From G965226155 sp965226155 (GTDB taxonomy: Bacteria > Pseudomonadota > Gammaproteobacteria > Eutrophobiales > Eutrophobiaceae), in contig OZ245331.1 in the NCBI GenBank assembly GCA_965226155.1, positions 2,108,001 to 2,172,000 on the forward strand: DNA of 64,000 bases, written 5' to 3'. Shown here one piece after another: positions 1-9,617 of the stretch. A model generated the notes under the pieces. That model was not told where the DNA came from. It saw nothing but the letters and a program-made list of their open reading frames with translations, and did not search any database. The first letter of the stretch is position 1, and the number at the start of each line of letters is the position of its first letter. A program made the position numbers and the translations under genes.

Positions 1-368
1 CACCAGTAAATTTCACCCATTCGAGCATCAATAGCACTGACAATATGTTGTTCAGTGCTAACGACAGCTTGTGCAAGCGCAGCTAGCGTAGAGATCGGAA
101 CGACAGGCAAATCTCCAGCAAAGGCAAGTCCCTGAGTGACGCTTGCAGCGATACGAACGCCGGTAAAGGAGCCAGGACCACGACCATAAGCAATTGCGTC
201 TAGATCAGCTAATTTTATTTGTGCTGAAGACAGTAAATCATTGACCATAGGCAAGATGAGCTCGGTATGTCGTCGTGGTGCATACTCGTATCGGTCAATT
301 ACGTTATCATCTATCATTATCGAAGCGGAGCACGCTTCTGTAGATGTATCGATAGCTAGAATTTTCAT
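1..368 (-). CDS. tsaB: TsaB, tRNA t6A biosynthesis protein (3' part outside window)
   Basis: The reverse strand reads MKILAIDTSTEACSAS from the ATG at 368 and stays open to base 1, so only about 122 N-terminal residues are present. The opening ILAIDTST and the later GRGPGSFTGVRI segment are typical of TsaB, the inactive ASKHA-fold paralogue that scaffolds TsaD in making N6-threonylcarbamoyladenosine at position 37 of ANN-decoding tRNAs. It is divergent from the lol genes, with about 90 bases between the two starts. The end of the gene, and therefore its intactness, cannot be judged. Confidence 0.93.
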   Translation of the reverse strand, partial: MKILAIDTSTEACSASIMIDDNVIDRYEYAPRRHTELILPMVNDLLSSAQIKLADLDAIAYGRGPGSFTGVRIAASVTQGLAFAGDLPVVPISTLAALAQAVVSTEQHIVSAIDARMGEIYW

Positions 369-460
369 TTAACTAGAATACCGTAGATGAAACTGAGTAT
401 GTAGTGGATAGAACGATTTATCTTCATCTACTATATGCCATGTAGTTTCTAACATATATA

Positions 461-1714
461 ATGCCCATCATGTATAAACCATTTGAGGTGTTCATTGGCC
501 TGCGATACGTTCGCGCCAAACGCCGTAATCATTTTATTTCCTTCATATCCTTAATCTCAATGGCAGGTATTGCCTTGGGCGTGATGGCGCTTATTACAGT
601 TTTATCAGTCATGAACGGTTTTGAGAAAGAACTCAAGGACCGTATTTTGGGGATGGCATCTCATGCGACTGTATTTGATTATAGCGGCGAAGTTCAAGAT
701 TGGCAGAAAGTTGCGGACGAAGTTAGGGAGCATCCTGAAATTATTGGTGTTGCTCAGTTTATCAACGCTGAAGGAATGTTAGTCAATAGCAAACGCGTAC
801 GTGGGACATCGATACAAGGAGTTTTACCAGAACAGGAACCTGAAGTTTCAGTCATTTCTGAAAAGATGATTTCTGGTGAGCTGAATAATCTACAGCCTAA
901 AGAATTCGGTATCGTTCTAGGTAGTGAATTATCGCGCTCCTTGGCTGTTCTGCCTGGTGACAAGGTAACGCTAGTTGCGCCTCAAGCAAATGTCACTCCG
1001 GCTGGACTATTGCCGCGGCTTAAGCAATTTACGGTTGTAGGAATATTCGAAATCGGCATGTATGAATATGATAGTGCGCTGGCATTGATTCATTTGGAAG
1101 ATGCAAAGATTTTATTCAAAAAAAATGGCCCGGACGGGTTAAGACTGATGACAGCTGACATGATGAGTGCCCCATGGACCAGTCGAGACGTCATGAGGCA
1201 AGTATCTGGTAATTACCGAGTTGTAGACTGGACACAACAGCATGCTAATTTCTTCCGCGCATTGAAGACTGAAAAAACAGTCATGTTCATTATTCTTACG
1301 TTGATTGTTGCGGTTGCCGCTTTCAATATCATTTCAACACTGGTGATGATGGTGACTGACAAACAGGCTGATATTGCTGTTTTAAGAACGTTAGGCACTA
1401 GTCCTCGCAGTATCATGGCTATATTCATGATACAAGGGACAGTTATTGGCTTTGTTGGGATACTTGTCGGGATACTCTCCGGAATTTGGTTGGCGCTTAA
1501 TGTCGAAACGCTCGTTCCTGCAATTGAAGGAATGTTTCAGATTAAATTCTTATCGCCCGATATTTATTACATTAGTGATCTGCCATCTGATCTACATTGG
1601 AACGATGTCTTCGTTATTGGTGCCGTCGCATTTCTGTTCAGTTTGCTAGCTACCATCTTTCCTGCTTGGCGTGCTGCAAAAACACAACCTGCCGAGGCGC
1701 TTCGGTATGAATGA
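461..1714 (+). CDS. lolC: Lipoprotein-releasing ABC permease, LolC/LolE family (possibly LolF)
   Basis: This 417-residue inner-membrane permease of the Lol system extracts mature lipoproteins from the inner membrane and passes them to LolA. It has the family layout: an N-terminal membrane segment after an RYVRAKRRN start (about residues 25-50), a large periplasmic domain (about 50-270), then three membrane segments (about 275-300, 320-350, 380-405) and the usual AEALRYE end. The start could be ATG 461 or ATG 470; neither has a clear ribosome binding site. It overlaps lolD by 8 nt. Only one permease gene flanks lolD here, whereas enteric bacteria have lolC-lolD-lolE. This fits the single-permease (LolF-type) arrangement known in some gammaproteobacteria, unless a second copy lies elsewhere. 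Confidence 0.92.
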   Translation: MPIMYKPFEVFIGLRYVRAKRRNHFISFISLISMAGIALGVMALITVLSVMNGFEKELKDRILGMASHATVFDYSGEVQDWQKVADEVREHPEIIGVAQFINAEGMLVNSKRVRGTSIQGVLPEQEPEVSVISEKMISGELNNLQPKEFGIVLGSELSRSLAVLPGDKVTLVAPQANVTPAGLLPRLKQFTVVGIFEIGMYEYDSALALIHLEDAKILFKKNGPDGLRLMTADMMSAPWTSRDVMRQVSGNYRVVDWTQQHANFFRALKTEKTVMFIILTLIVAVAAFNIISTLVMMVTDKQADIAVLRTLGTSPRSIMAIFMIQGTVIGFVGILVGILSGIWLALNVETLVPAIEGMFQIKFLSPDIYYISDLPSDLHWNDVFVIGAVAFLFSLLATIFPAWRAAKTQPAEALRYE

Positions 1715-2390
1715 CAATTTAGTTGTAAAGTGTGATGACTTAAAACAATCCTATCATCAAGGTGGGCTCAACGTTGACGTGCTGCAAGGTGTCAATCTAG
1801 AAGTTGAACAGGGGAGTTGTATTGCCATTACTGGCGCTTCTGGATCAGGTAAAAGTACATTGTTGCATTTACTCGGTGGTCTGGATGAACCCACCTCAGG
1901 TGAGGTCGTTATTGCAGGAGAATCCTTTTCTAAAATGTCCGAAAAGAGCCGTGGAGTATTACGTAACAGGGCATTAGGTTTTGTTTACCAGTTTCATCAT
2001 CTCCTGCCAGAGTTTACCGCGTTAGAAAACGTTGCTATGCCATTGTTGGTGAGAAAGATGGATAGTGATGAGGCGAGTTCTAAAGCTAACAACATCCTAG
2101 ACAAAGTGGGACTAGGGAAAAGAATGCAACATAAGCCCGGTGAATTGTCTGGCGGTGAAAGACAAAGGGCGGCGATTGCCAGAGCACTGGTTACGGAACC
2201 ACGATGTATCCTAGCGGATGAACCTACTGGAAACCTGGATGAGCAGACAGCAGAGCAGGTATTTGATTTGATGATAGAGTTAAACCGACAATATAGTGTC
2301 AGTTTGATTATGGTGACTCATAACATGGCGCTTGCGGGTCGCATGGACACAGTTAAAAGGCTGCATGAAGGGGTGTTAATGCCAGTTTAG
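1707..2390 (+). CDS. lolD: LolD, ATPase of the lipoprotein-releasing complex
   Basis: This ABC ATPase powers lipoprotein extraction by LolC/E. Walker A (GASGSGKST) is near residue 43, the signature LSGGERQRAAIARAL near 145, Walker B with the catalytic Glu (CILADEPTGNLD) near 168, and the switch His in VTHN near 203. The length of 227 residues is normal. I chose ATG 1707 because the product then begins MNDNLVVKCDDL like other LolD proteins, and because it overlaps the permease stop in an ATGAATGA context that suggests translational coupling. An upstream in-frame start would only add residues read from within the permease gene. Confidence 0.95.
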   Translation: MNDNLVVKCDDLKQSYHQGGLNVDVLQGVNLEVEQGSCIAITGASGSGKSTLLHLLGGLDEPTSGEVVIAGESFSKMSEKSRGVLRNRALGFVYQFHHLLPEFTALENVAMPLLVRKMDSDEASSKANNILDKVGLGKRMQHKPGELSGGERQRAAIARALVTEPRCILADEPTGNLDEQTAEQVFDLMIELNRQYSVSLIMVTHNMALAGRMDTVKRLHEGVLMPV

Positions 2391-2471
2391 CTGTTTTGTG
2401 ACTTTTTCTGCCGTAAGTTTTTTCATCTTCTCGTCATCGCTATCTTAACGCCAATTCAAAATCGCGTTATT

Positions 2472-4792
2472 ATGGCATATGTATTAAAAATGGAATTTAT
2501 TTATGCGCATTGGATGCTGCTTATTTTTGTTGGGGGTTATTACACTCACCCGTTTCAGGAACTCCCTCCCGCATTTATTATCTGCTTTTTACCAGCAGGT
2601 CTCGCTTTGTCTCTGAAATTCAAGATCTTCCGGTTATTGACCTGGTATGTATCAGGTTTCGTTTGGGCATGTGTAATATCGCACACTATACTAGAAAAAT
2701 CGCTCGATCCAGATCTAGAAGGTCAGGAAGTTGTTGTAGTTGGGAATGTTAGTTCACTACCTAAAGAATATGGACGTTATATTCAGTTCGATCTAGATGT
2801 GCTCAAGATTTTGGACAGGGACGGAATAATGCGTCCAAGTCCGGGTCGGATAAGATTAAATTGGTATATCCCTTATCCCTTGATCGTTCCGGGTGATTCA
2901 CTGGAAGTTGTTGCGAAGTTAAAACGCCCCACGGTTTTATAAATCCCGGCAGTTATGATTACGAAAGCGGATTGTTTCAACAAAGGATCAGGGCAACCGG
3001 TAATGTAAGGCGTGCTAGTAATGTAAACTCTGAGAAGAAAAATAGGGTATCCGTTGACAGACTCCGTTATCGGTTGCGCGAAAAATCACAAGAAGTAATA
3101 CCGGATCGACCGGTCAGTAGTTTGATCTATGCATTGTCATTGGGAGATCGCAGCGCCATAGACAGCAGTCAATGGCAGGTGCTAAGTAGGACAGGGACCA
3201 ATCACTTGCTAGCAATTTCAAGGTTGCATATCGGCTTAATCGCTGGATTCGGTTTTTTTCTGGCGAAATGGATCTGGCCCATGTTCAATATGACTCTTTT
3301 GTCTATCCCAACGCCAATCATCTCGTCAATAGCATCATTAATAAGTGCTACGATTTACGTAATTCTTGCAGGATTCACTATTCCGACTCAACGTGCCTTA
3401 ATTATGATATTTGTAGTTATCATACTGGGCTTGATGTATAGAAAGACAAGCGTCTCGCATGTCTTGGCCGTGGCATTATTGCTTGTACTCATATTTGATC
3501 CGTTATCAGTATTGTCAGTTGGATTCTGGCTCTCTTTTTCGGCTGTTGCAGTCATCTTTTACGCGCTTTCCATGAGCATCGGCAACAATTCAGTCCCACG
3601 ACAATGGTTAAGGGTCCAGCTAGCTGTGTATCTAGGGCTGGCACCGTTACTCGCTTTATGGTTTGGACGGATACCAGTGTTCAGTATCATCGCAAATTGT
3701 GTTGCTATCCCTTGGGTCAGCTTCGTAACCTTACCACTGGTGCTTTCTGGGGTATTACTCGTCTATCTTCATGAATCAGTAGCATATGTCATGTTTGACA
3801 TGGCAACTCAATCCCTTCAGTTGATTTGGATTGTCTTGGAAGGTTTAGCTCGTCCGGATATTTTAGTATTTCCCATATTACGACCCTCGGTGCTGTGGAC
3901 ATGTCTGGCGATTATTGGTTCGGCCTTAATTTTATTACCCACCGGGATACCGGGGAGAGGGGTAGGGATCATGTGGTTTTTGCCGCTATTTTTTTCAGGT
4001 AGTAACACGTTGCAAAAAGGGGAATTCGATATAACGGTACTTGATGTGGGGCAGGGTCTTGCAAGTGCTATTCATACAAGCAACCATGTATTGCTATACG
4101 ATACCGGCCCAAAATACAGTCCTAGTTTTACTGCGGGTAGAGCAATTATAGTACCCTACCTCAGATATCTGGGGAATGACCGAGTTGACATCATTGTTCA
4201 GAGTCATGGGGACAACGATCATATTGGTGGACTGAATGATGTCATGGACAACATCGAGATTTGCAAGATATTAACCAGTGTGCCAAGAAAAACCGTATTT
4301 TCTAATGTGGAATATTGCCGTGAGGGTCAATCATGGGTGTGGGATGAAGTCAGAGTTGAAATGCTACACCAGGCAGAGATTGGGAAATTTCATGGGAATA
4401 ATGCATCGTGTGTGCTAAGAGTTAGTAATGGGACTCACAGTATTTTAATGACAGGTGATATTGAAGCAAAGGCGGAAAGAGCCTTTCTATCGGAACATGA
4501 GCACGATATCAGGTCTACAATGTTGATCGCTCCCCATCATGGTAGTGGATCTTCGTCCACAATGGCGCTAGTCAGGGCTGTCTCCCCTGAATACGTCGTG
4601 TTTTCTAGCGGATATCTGAATCGCTTCAGCTTCCCAAAACAGGATATAGTTAATCGGTATGAAGAGATCGGAGCTAGTTTATTAAATACAGCTGATAGTG
4701 GGGCAATTTTGATGCATGTACGTAGCAGCGGTATATCGATAACTAAGCAACGGGAAAAATCTGGGAAATTCTGGAATACTCGTGTGGAATAA
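2472..4792 (+). pseudogene. comEC: comEC/rec2 DNA-uptake channel, frameshifted
   Basis: ComEC is the inner-membrane channel that brings transforming DNA into the cytoplasm. The N-terminal part (from 2472) runs to a stop at 2940-2942 just after KLKRP. The downstream frame reads HGFINPGSYDYESGLF from about 2930, exactly what follows KLKRP in the family, and continues to 4792 through the Competence domain (multiple membrane helices) and a metallo-beta-lactamase-like domain (DVGQG, SHGDNDHIGG, PHHGS all present). The frames join if one C was lost from the run at 2927-2930 (five to four). In addition the near-invariant AISGLHIG motif reads AISRLHIG near 3220. A one-base assembly error could explain the frameshift, but the Gly-to-Arg change independently suggests relaxed selection. 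Confidence 0.87.
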
Positions 4793-4821
4793 ACATACCA
4801 AAATAAATGGGGAGAAAATGT

Positions 4822-5460
4822 GTGCTTGAATTAATTAAAGCGGGTGGTTTTCTAATGTGGCCGATAATGTTGTGTTCGGTCATATCGCTTTCCATCATAG
4901 CAGAGCGATTCTGGTCGTTACGAACCAGCCGTATTTGCCCCAGGAACTTAGTTGCAAGGGTTTGGCAGTTGCAAAAAACTGGGCAACTGGATGCAAAGAG
5001 TATCAGCGTGCTTCGGGATAGTTCACAACTTGGCAAAATTTTGGCAACTGGCCTGGTAAACCGTAATCACGAACGGATTATAATGAAAGAAAGCATAGAG
5101 GAAGTTGGTCGGCACGTGGTACATGAATTGGAGCGGTTTCTGACCACATTAGGAACAATTGCAGCAATTACGCCATTGCTCGGGTTGTTGGGGACGGTTA
5201 TCGGGATGATTCAGGTGTTTACTGTTATTACGACAGAAGGTGTAGGCGACCCTAGTGTCCTTGCACAAGGCATATCGGTCGCATTAATGACAACGGCATC
5301 GGGGCTGACAGTGGCGATTCCTTCACTCATATTTCATCGGTATTTTCACGGCAAGGTAGAAGAGCTGGTCGTTAATATGGAGCAGGAGGCGTTGAAAATG
5401 GTTGAAATAATGCATGGTCAGCGTGAGCACGATCCATCTACAACGAGTCAGACTGTATGA
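4822..5460 (+). CDS. exbB: ExbB/TolQ-family proton channel subunit
   Basis: This inner-membrane proton-channel subunit, with ExbD, converts proton-motive force into work on TonB-like partners or the envelope. An N-terminal membrane helix (about residues 10-30) is followed by a cytoplasmic loop and two helices containing the family signature TPLLGLLGTVIGMI near residue 120. I chose GTG 4822 because the product then starts VLELIKAGGFLMWP, the usual start of this group, and GGGGAG lies 7 to 12 nt upstream; an ATG at 4807 would place the ribosome binding site inside the gene. It overlaps exbD by 4 nt. The order comEC-exbB-exbD-lpxK matches that of Pseudomonas and relatives, where these genes sit by synteny rather than known function. 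Confidence 0.9.
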   Translation: MLELIKAGGFLMWPIMLCSVISLSIIAERFWSLRTSRICPRNLVARVWQLQKTGQLDAKSISVLRDSSQLGKILATGLVNRNHERIIMKESIEEVGRHVVHELERFLTTLGTIAAITPLLGLLGTVIGMIQVFTVITTEGVGDPSVLAQGISVALMTTASGLTVAIPSLIFHRYFHGKVEELVVNMEQEALKMVEIMHGQREHDPSTTSQTV

Positions 5461-5882
5461 ATCTTAGGCCGGAACAGCGCGACAAGGTAGAACTTAACAT
5501 TACCCCGTTAATTGACGTTGTATTCTTACTGCTAATCTTTTTTATGGTATCGACTACATTCGAACATGAATCTGAAATCAACATTACACTGCCGGAAGCC
5601 AGTAAAGAATATTTAGAACAGAAATTAGATTCAGTTACCATAATTGTAAATGACAAGGAAAAAGTATTTATTAACGATATCCCTCTTGTCAATTCAGAAT
5701 TAATGACAGTACGCGAAGCTTTGAGAGACGCGATAAGAGATTTGAATGATCCGGCAATTATCATTAATGCAGATGCTGACACGTCGTATCAATCGGTCAT
5801 TAGAATTATGGATGCTGCTCGTCAATTATCATTGATTAATATTACCTTTGCAGTGCAGGTTATGACAGAAGAGGGCGAGTGA
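5457..5882 (+). CDS. exbD: ExbD/TolR-family proton channel subunit
   Basis: This 141-residue partner of the preceding ExbB has a short cytoplasmic N-terminus, one membrane helix beginning NITPLIDVVFLLLIFFMV (about residues 15-35, with the proton-carrying Asp in LIDVVF) and a periplasmic domain with the usual repeated beta-alpha pattern and a DADTSYQSVI segment. It starts at an ATGA overlap with exbB, so the two are translationally coupled. No msbA lies between exbD and lpxK, unlike the enteric arrangement but like Pseudomonas. Confidence 0.93.
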   Translation: MNLRPEQRDKVELNITPLIDVVFLLLIFFMVSTTFEHESEINITLPEASKEYLEQKLDSVTIIVNDKEKVFINDIPLVNSELMTVREALRDAIRDLNDPAIIINADADTSYQSVIRIMDAARQLSLINITFAVQVMTEEGE

Positions 5883-5922
5883 AAAGCTTGTAAGAATCAA
5901 TTTTTTGGATAATTGACTTCTA

Positions 5923-6912
5923 ATGATTTCACATATTTTTTTAAATCGTATTTGGTATGAAGATCATCCATCAGCTCTTTTGCTTCTACCTATCAGTTGG
6001 CTCTATTCCGGCTTTATAAAAATTAGGCGACTTGTTTATTTATCAGGTCTATTACCAATACAAAAAATTAATATTCCGGTATTGATTGTTGGTAACCTAA
6101 CCGTAGGCGGAACCGGCAAAACACCTTTAATTATTTGGTTAGCAAATTTCTTAGTTGAGAACGGTCATCGGCCTGGAATAATTAGCAGAGGTTATGGAAG
6201 TAATAAAAGTAGACTTCCGCAACAAGTAAGAGCAGATAGTAATCCCTACTTAGTCGGTGATGAACCTGTGTTGATTGCACAACGGACTGGTTGCCCAGTG
6301 GCTGTTTCAACCAAGAGATATATTGCCGCAAAGGAATTAACTGAACACACTGATTGTGACGTTATCCTATGTGATGATGGTTTGCAGCATCTTGCCTTTG
6401 GCCGAGAATTCGAAATTGCAGTGATTGATGGCGATCGCCGGTTTGGTAATGGTCACTGTCTTCCGGCGGGTCCTCTACGAGAGCCGGTAAGTAGATTGAA
6501 CACAGTTAATATGATTGTCAGTAACGGGAAAGCAGGGAAAAATGAGCACTTAATGGAGTATGAGTATGGTGATTTGTGCTTGTTACAGGGTGGGCAGACT
6601 ATTAAGATTGATACCTTGAGGGGCAAATCAATCCATGTTGTAACCGGAATTGGTACTCCGGCAAGATTGTATTCCTACCTTCGAAAGTATGAAATCCGTG
6701 TAATTAAGCACGAATATCCTGATCATCACCGTTATTCCAATGACGATATCAGGTTCAACGATGATCTACCGGTAGTGATGACTGAAAAAGATGCTGTTAA
6801 ATGCAGAAAGTACGCGGGTAAGAATATGTGGTATATACCAATCAGTGCAACATTTGGTGACGCGTTTAATCATAGAATATTAATTTCACTAAAGGATTTA
6901 TTTGATGGATAA
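5923..6912 (+). CDS. lpxK: Tetraacyldisaccharide 4'-kinase LpxK
   Basis: LpxK phosphorylates the 4' position of the tetraacyl disaccharide to make lipid IVA at the inner face of the inner membrane. The 329-residue protein has the expected N-terminal membrane-associated region (about 15-40) and the family P-loop in VGNLTVGGTGKTP near residue 57. The DDGLQH motif follows near 150, and CDVILCDDG precedes it as in the family. The length is normal. It is the first of three tightly packed outer-membrane or tRNA-methylation genes and overlaps the next start by 8 nt. Confidence 0.95.
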   Translation: MISHIFLNRIWYEDHPSALLLLPISWLYSGFIKIRRLVYLSGLLPIQKINIPVLIVGNLTVGGTGKTPLIIWLANFLVENGHRPGIISRGYGSNKSRLPQQVRADSNPYLVGDEPVLIAQRTGCPVAVSTKRYIAAKELTEHTDCDVILCDDGLQHLAFGREFEIAVIDGDRRFGNGHCLPAGPLREPVSRLNTVNMIVSNGKAGKNEHLMEYEYGDLCLLQGGQTIKIDTLRGKSIHVVTGIGTPARLYSYLRKYEIRVIKHEYPDHHRYSNDDIRFNDDLPVVMTEKDAVKCRKYAGKNMWYIPISATFGDAFNHRILISLKDLFDG

Positions 6913-7102
6913 GAAATTGCTAGAAATACTAGTTTGCCCTGTCACTAAGGGACCGCTGATTTACGATAAGGCCAAACAGGAATTTATATCATTGTCTGCC
7001 CGTTTGGCATACCCGATTCGGGATGATATTCCTATCATGCTTGAACAAGAAGCACGCACATTGACGGATGAAGAATATACCAGCTACAACGATAAGAAGT
7101 GA
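6905..7102 (+). CDS. ycaR: Trm112-family zinc-ribbon-like protein (YcaR type)
   Basis: This protein of about 65 residues begins MDKKLLEILVCPVTKGPL, the standard opening of bacterial Trm112-like proteins. The second CPxC of the eukaryotic zinc site is absent, as is usual in this bacterial subgroup. Its molecular role is not established in bacteria; the position between lpxK and kdsB is widely conserved. I used ATG 6905 rather than the TTG three bases earlier. It overlaps lpxK upstream and kdsB downstream (GTGA). Confidence 0.9.
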   Translation: MDKKLLEILVCPVTKGPLIYDKAKQEFISLSARLAYPIRDDIPIMLEQEARTLTDEEYTSYNDKK

Positions 7103-7854
7103 GCATTCCTTTCAAAGTCATTATCCCGGTGCGATATGCCTCTACGCGACTGCCAAGGAAACCATTGCAGATGATAGGCGAGAAAACCCTTATTGATCAT
7201 GTTTACCAAAATGCCATAGCGAGTTCGGCTGAAAATGTCATTATTGCAACTGATGATGACAGAATTGAAGATGTTGCAACATCGATCGGTGCAACAGTAA
7301 TAATGACTTCAACCGAGCATCAATCAGGGACAGATAGGATTCATGAAGCATTAACAAAGATGAATGAACCTGATGAGACGATTATCGTTAACCTTCAGGG
7401 AGACGAATTCGGTTTAACACCAAGGTTGATTAATCAGGTTGCAGATGCCTTACATGAAAGTAGTGTAGCAGAAATGGCTACTCTGTGTGAAGACATTACT
7501 GACAAAAATGCATTTCATGACAAGAATGTCGTTAAGGTTGTGCGAGATTGTGATAATAATGCCTTGTATTTCAGTCGTTCAGCTATCCCTTGGGTGAATG
7601 AAAATAAGTCGAGTACTGATCCCTGGTATATCGAGCAACCGTTTAAACATATTGGCATTTATGCATACCGTATGAAGTTCTTAAAAAAGTTTGCAACGTT
7701 ACCACCTTGCAATCTTGAGATTAGTGAATCATTAGAGCAATTAAGGGCCTTGTATCACGGCTACAAAATTAAGGTAGTAGTAGCCTGTGAAAAGCATGGG
7801 GTGGAAATTAACACAAAAGAAGATTTGGAAAAGGCGAGAAAAGAAGTTATCTAA
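7099..7854 (+). CDS. kdsB: 3-deoxy-manno-octulosonate cytidylyltransferase KdsB
   Basis: KdsB activates KDO as CMP-KDO for transfer to lipid A. The 251-residue protein shows the nucleotide-binding start KVIIPVRYASTRLPRKPL, ATDDDRI near residue 50, NLQGDE near 98, and the HIGIYAYR motif near 186, all expected for KdsB. The start is GTG 7099, overlapping the Trm112-like stop by 4 nt and agreeing with the usual N-terminus. It closes the lpxK-ycaR-kdsB run and converges on infA, 14 nt away. Confidence 0.95.
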   Translation: MSIPFKVIIPVRYASTRLPRKPLQMIGEKTLIDHVYQNAIASSAENVIIATDDDRIEDVATSIGATVIMTSTEHQSGTDRIHEALTKMNEPDETIIVNLQGDEFGLTPRLINQVADALHESSVAEMATLCEDITDKNAFHDKNVVKVVRDCDNNALYFSRSAIPWVNENKSSTDPWYIEQPFKHIGIYAYRMKFLKKFATLPPCNLEISESLEQLRALYHGYKIKVVVACEKHGVEINTKEDLEKARKEVI

Positions 7855-7868
7855 TTCTAATAATCAAT

Positions 7869-8087
7869 CTATCGTTCGCGATAGGTAATTCTTCCTTTGC
7901 TGAGGTCATACGGCGTCATTTCCACTGTTACTCGGTCTCCCGTTAGTATTCGAATGTTGTTCTTACGCATCTTCCCTGAGATGTGTGCAGTTATTATATG
8001 TCCATTGTCCAGCTCAACACGGAACATCGTGTTGGGGAGTGTCTCTACAATGGTGCCATCCATTTCTATTTGGTCTGCTTTTGCCAT
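7869..8087 (-). CDS. infA: Translation initiation factor IF-1
   Basis: This is a 72-residue OB-fold protein that binds the ribosomal A site during initiation. It begins MAKADQIEMDGTIVETLPN and ends SKGRITYRER, the full length and typical ends of IF-1. An upstream ATG at 8123 would add twelve residues that family members lack, so 8087 is used. It lies downstream of bpt and aat on the same strand, a common gammaproteobacterial order. Confidence 0.97.
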   Translation of the reverse strand: MAKADQIEMDGTIVETLPNTMFRVELDNGHIITAHISGKMRKNNIRILTGDRVTVEMTPYDLSKGRITYRER

Positions 8088-8157
8088 ATTAGTCCTTAGG
8101 TTTGAAAGGGCAGGATTTTGCATGATTTTTCCATCTTACGCAAAAATCATTCAGTTA

Positions 8158-8868
8158 TTAGTTATCCTGGCGTTGCCATTTGTTATTTAGAAACAGCTCA
8201 TAGGGCTGATATTGGGTCTTGTAGCTCATCTTTCTGCATTTTTCTATCCAATAACCCAGATATAGCCATTTATGTCCTCTCAACCTAGTTTGTTCAATCT
8301 GATAAAGAATTGAGAATTTACCAAGACTTCTTTGGGAATGTGCTGGATCAAAAAACGTATAAACAGCAGATAACGCGTTATCAAGGATATCAGCTGTAGC
8401 AACGCCGATAAGGGTTCCTGAAAGGCGCATTTCATAAAAAATCGAGTTTGCCCATGGTGCAGTCAGGAATTCCATGTAATTTTTTTGGGTCGGGTTATCC
8501 CTCCCGCCATTATTGTGTCGGTAGGACAAATATTTTGTATATAAATCAAAATGCTCATCAACGAAAACTGGGGCTAATTCATTAATCACGATGTCTTTGT
8601 TTTTAACTAGAACACGACGCTGACTCCGAGACGGTTTAAATTCGGCCACAGGTACTCTAATCGATATACAAGATGAGCAACCATTACAATGCGGTATATA
8701 TAAATGCGAACCACTTCTTCGAAATCCGCAATCTGCCAATGCAGTATACAAGCGACTATTTTTAGGAAAATGTGGATCGGCGAAAAGGGTTACCGCCTCA
8801 CGATTAGATAAATAATTACAATCATGTGGGGGTGTGGCATAAAACTCGAGCTTTTGTGGTGCGGTCAT
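8158..8868 (-). CDS. bpt: Aspartate/glutamate leucyltransferase (Bpt, ATE family)
   Basis: Bpt moves leucine from Leu-tRNA to proteins with N-terminal Asp or Glu, marking them for ClpS/ClpAP. The 236-residue protein has an ATE N-terminal domain with the cysteine pattern HDCNYL (about 16-20), CGFRRSG near 47 and PHCNGCSSCISIRVPV near 59-74. The ATE C-terminal domain follows, with FFDP and the LGYWI-x-KC-x-KMSYK segment near 200-215. It overlaps aat by 4 nt. Together the two genes supply the bacterial N-degron tagging step. Confidence 0.95.
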   Translation of the reverse strand: MTAPQKLEFYATPPHDCNYLSNREAVTLFADPHFPKNSRLYTALADCGFRRSGSHLYIPHCNGCSSCISIRVPVAEFKPSRSQRRVLVKNKDIVINELAPVFVDEHFDLYTKYLSYRHNNGGRDNPTQKNYMEFLTAPWANSIFYEMRLSGTLIGVATADILDNALSAVYTFFDPAHSQRSLGKFSILYQIEQTRLRGHKWLYLGYWIEKCRKMSYKTQYQPYELFLNNKWQRQDN

Positions 8869-9602
8869 TTTAGTGGGCTATTGACGGGCCAGTCATAAAT
8901 GACTGTTTGATTACAATAATGTTTTAGGGCACTAATAAAAAAATTTCTCGGAACAGGTTTTGCACCAAGACTTTTTAGATGTTTAGAGAAGATTTGGCAA
9001 TCGATTAATCTAAAATTACGAGCTTTTAATTCTTGTACAAGGTGTACCAGTGCAATTTTTGACGCATCGGTTGCACGACTAAACATGGATTCACCAAAAT
9101 ATATACGGTCTATGACAATCCCATACAATCCACCAACTAACTCACTATTAAGCCAACACTCGACTGATATAGCATGACCTTCTTGGTGTAATGAAGTATA
9201 GGATTGAATGATATCAGTAGTTATCCAAGTATCAGCTGAACCCTTCCGTGGCTGTGCGCATCCCTTAATGACGTGATCGAAAGCTTGGTTGAACGTTACA
9301 TTGAATATATTTTTCTTTAATGTTTTCTTCAGGTTTCTCGATATGATCAGTTCATTTGGATCTAGCACACACCGCGGATCAGGAGACCACCATAAGATGG
9401 GTTGCCCTTGGCTGTACCAAGGAAAAATTCCACGCCGGTATGCATCTAATAATCTGTGATGGCTTAGATCACCGCCGATCGCCAATAAACCATCAGGGTC
9501 ACGAAGGGCAGAGTTTGCCTCTGGAAAATCATCCTCAATAACATTATCTGCAACCCAGTACAATTGGTTTTTAGCAGATTGATTTTTATTTATAGTTGTC
9601 AT
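8865..9602 (-). CDS. aat: Leucyl/phenylalanyl-tRNA-protein transferase Aat
   Basis: Aat transfers Leu or Phe from tRNA to N-terminal Lys or Arg, the primary N-degron step. It shows the family's central sequence: FPEANSALRDPDGLLAIGGD near residues 28-47, RRGIFPWYS, WWSPDPRCVL near 70-80, and ECWLNSELVGGLYG-x2-IDRIYFGESMFS near 150-175. The length of 245 residues is normal. It is followed by bpt with a 4-nt overlap and lies 15 nt downstream of the FemAB-like gene, so all are probably one operon. Confidence 0.95.
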   Translation of the reverse strand: MTTINKNQSAKNQLYWVADNVIEDDFPEANSALRDPDGLLAIGGDLSHHRLLDAYRRGIFPWYSQGQPILWWSPDPRCVLDPNELIISRNLKKTLKKNIFNVTFNQAFDHVIKGCAQPRKGSADTWITTDIIQSYTSLHQEGHAISVECWLNSELVGGLYGIVIDRIYFGESMFSRATDASKIALVHLVQELKARNFRLIDCQIFSKHLKSLGAKPVPRNFFISALKHYCNQTVIYDWPVNSPLK

Positions 9603-9617
9603 TAGTGTTGCTGAGCA

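Noticed and set aside
2920..2945. Programmed ribosomal frameshift in comEC.
   Set aside because: There is no slippery heptamer or following structure, comEC is not known to use frameshifting, and a second motif change points to decay.
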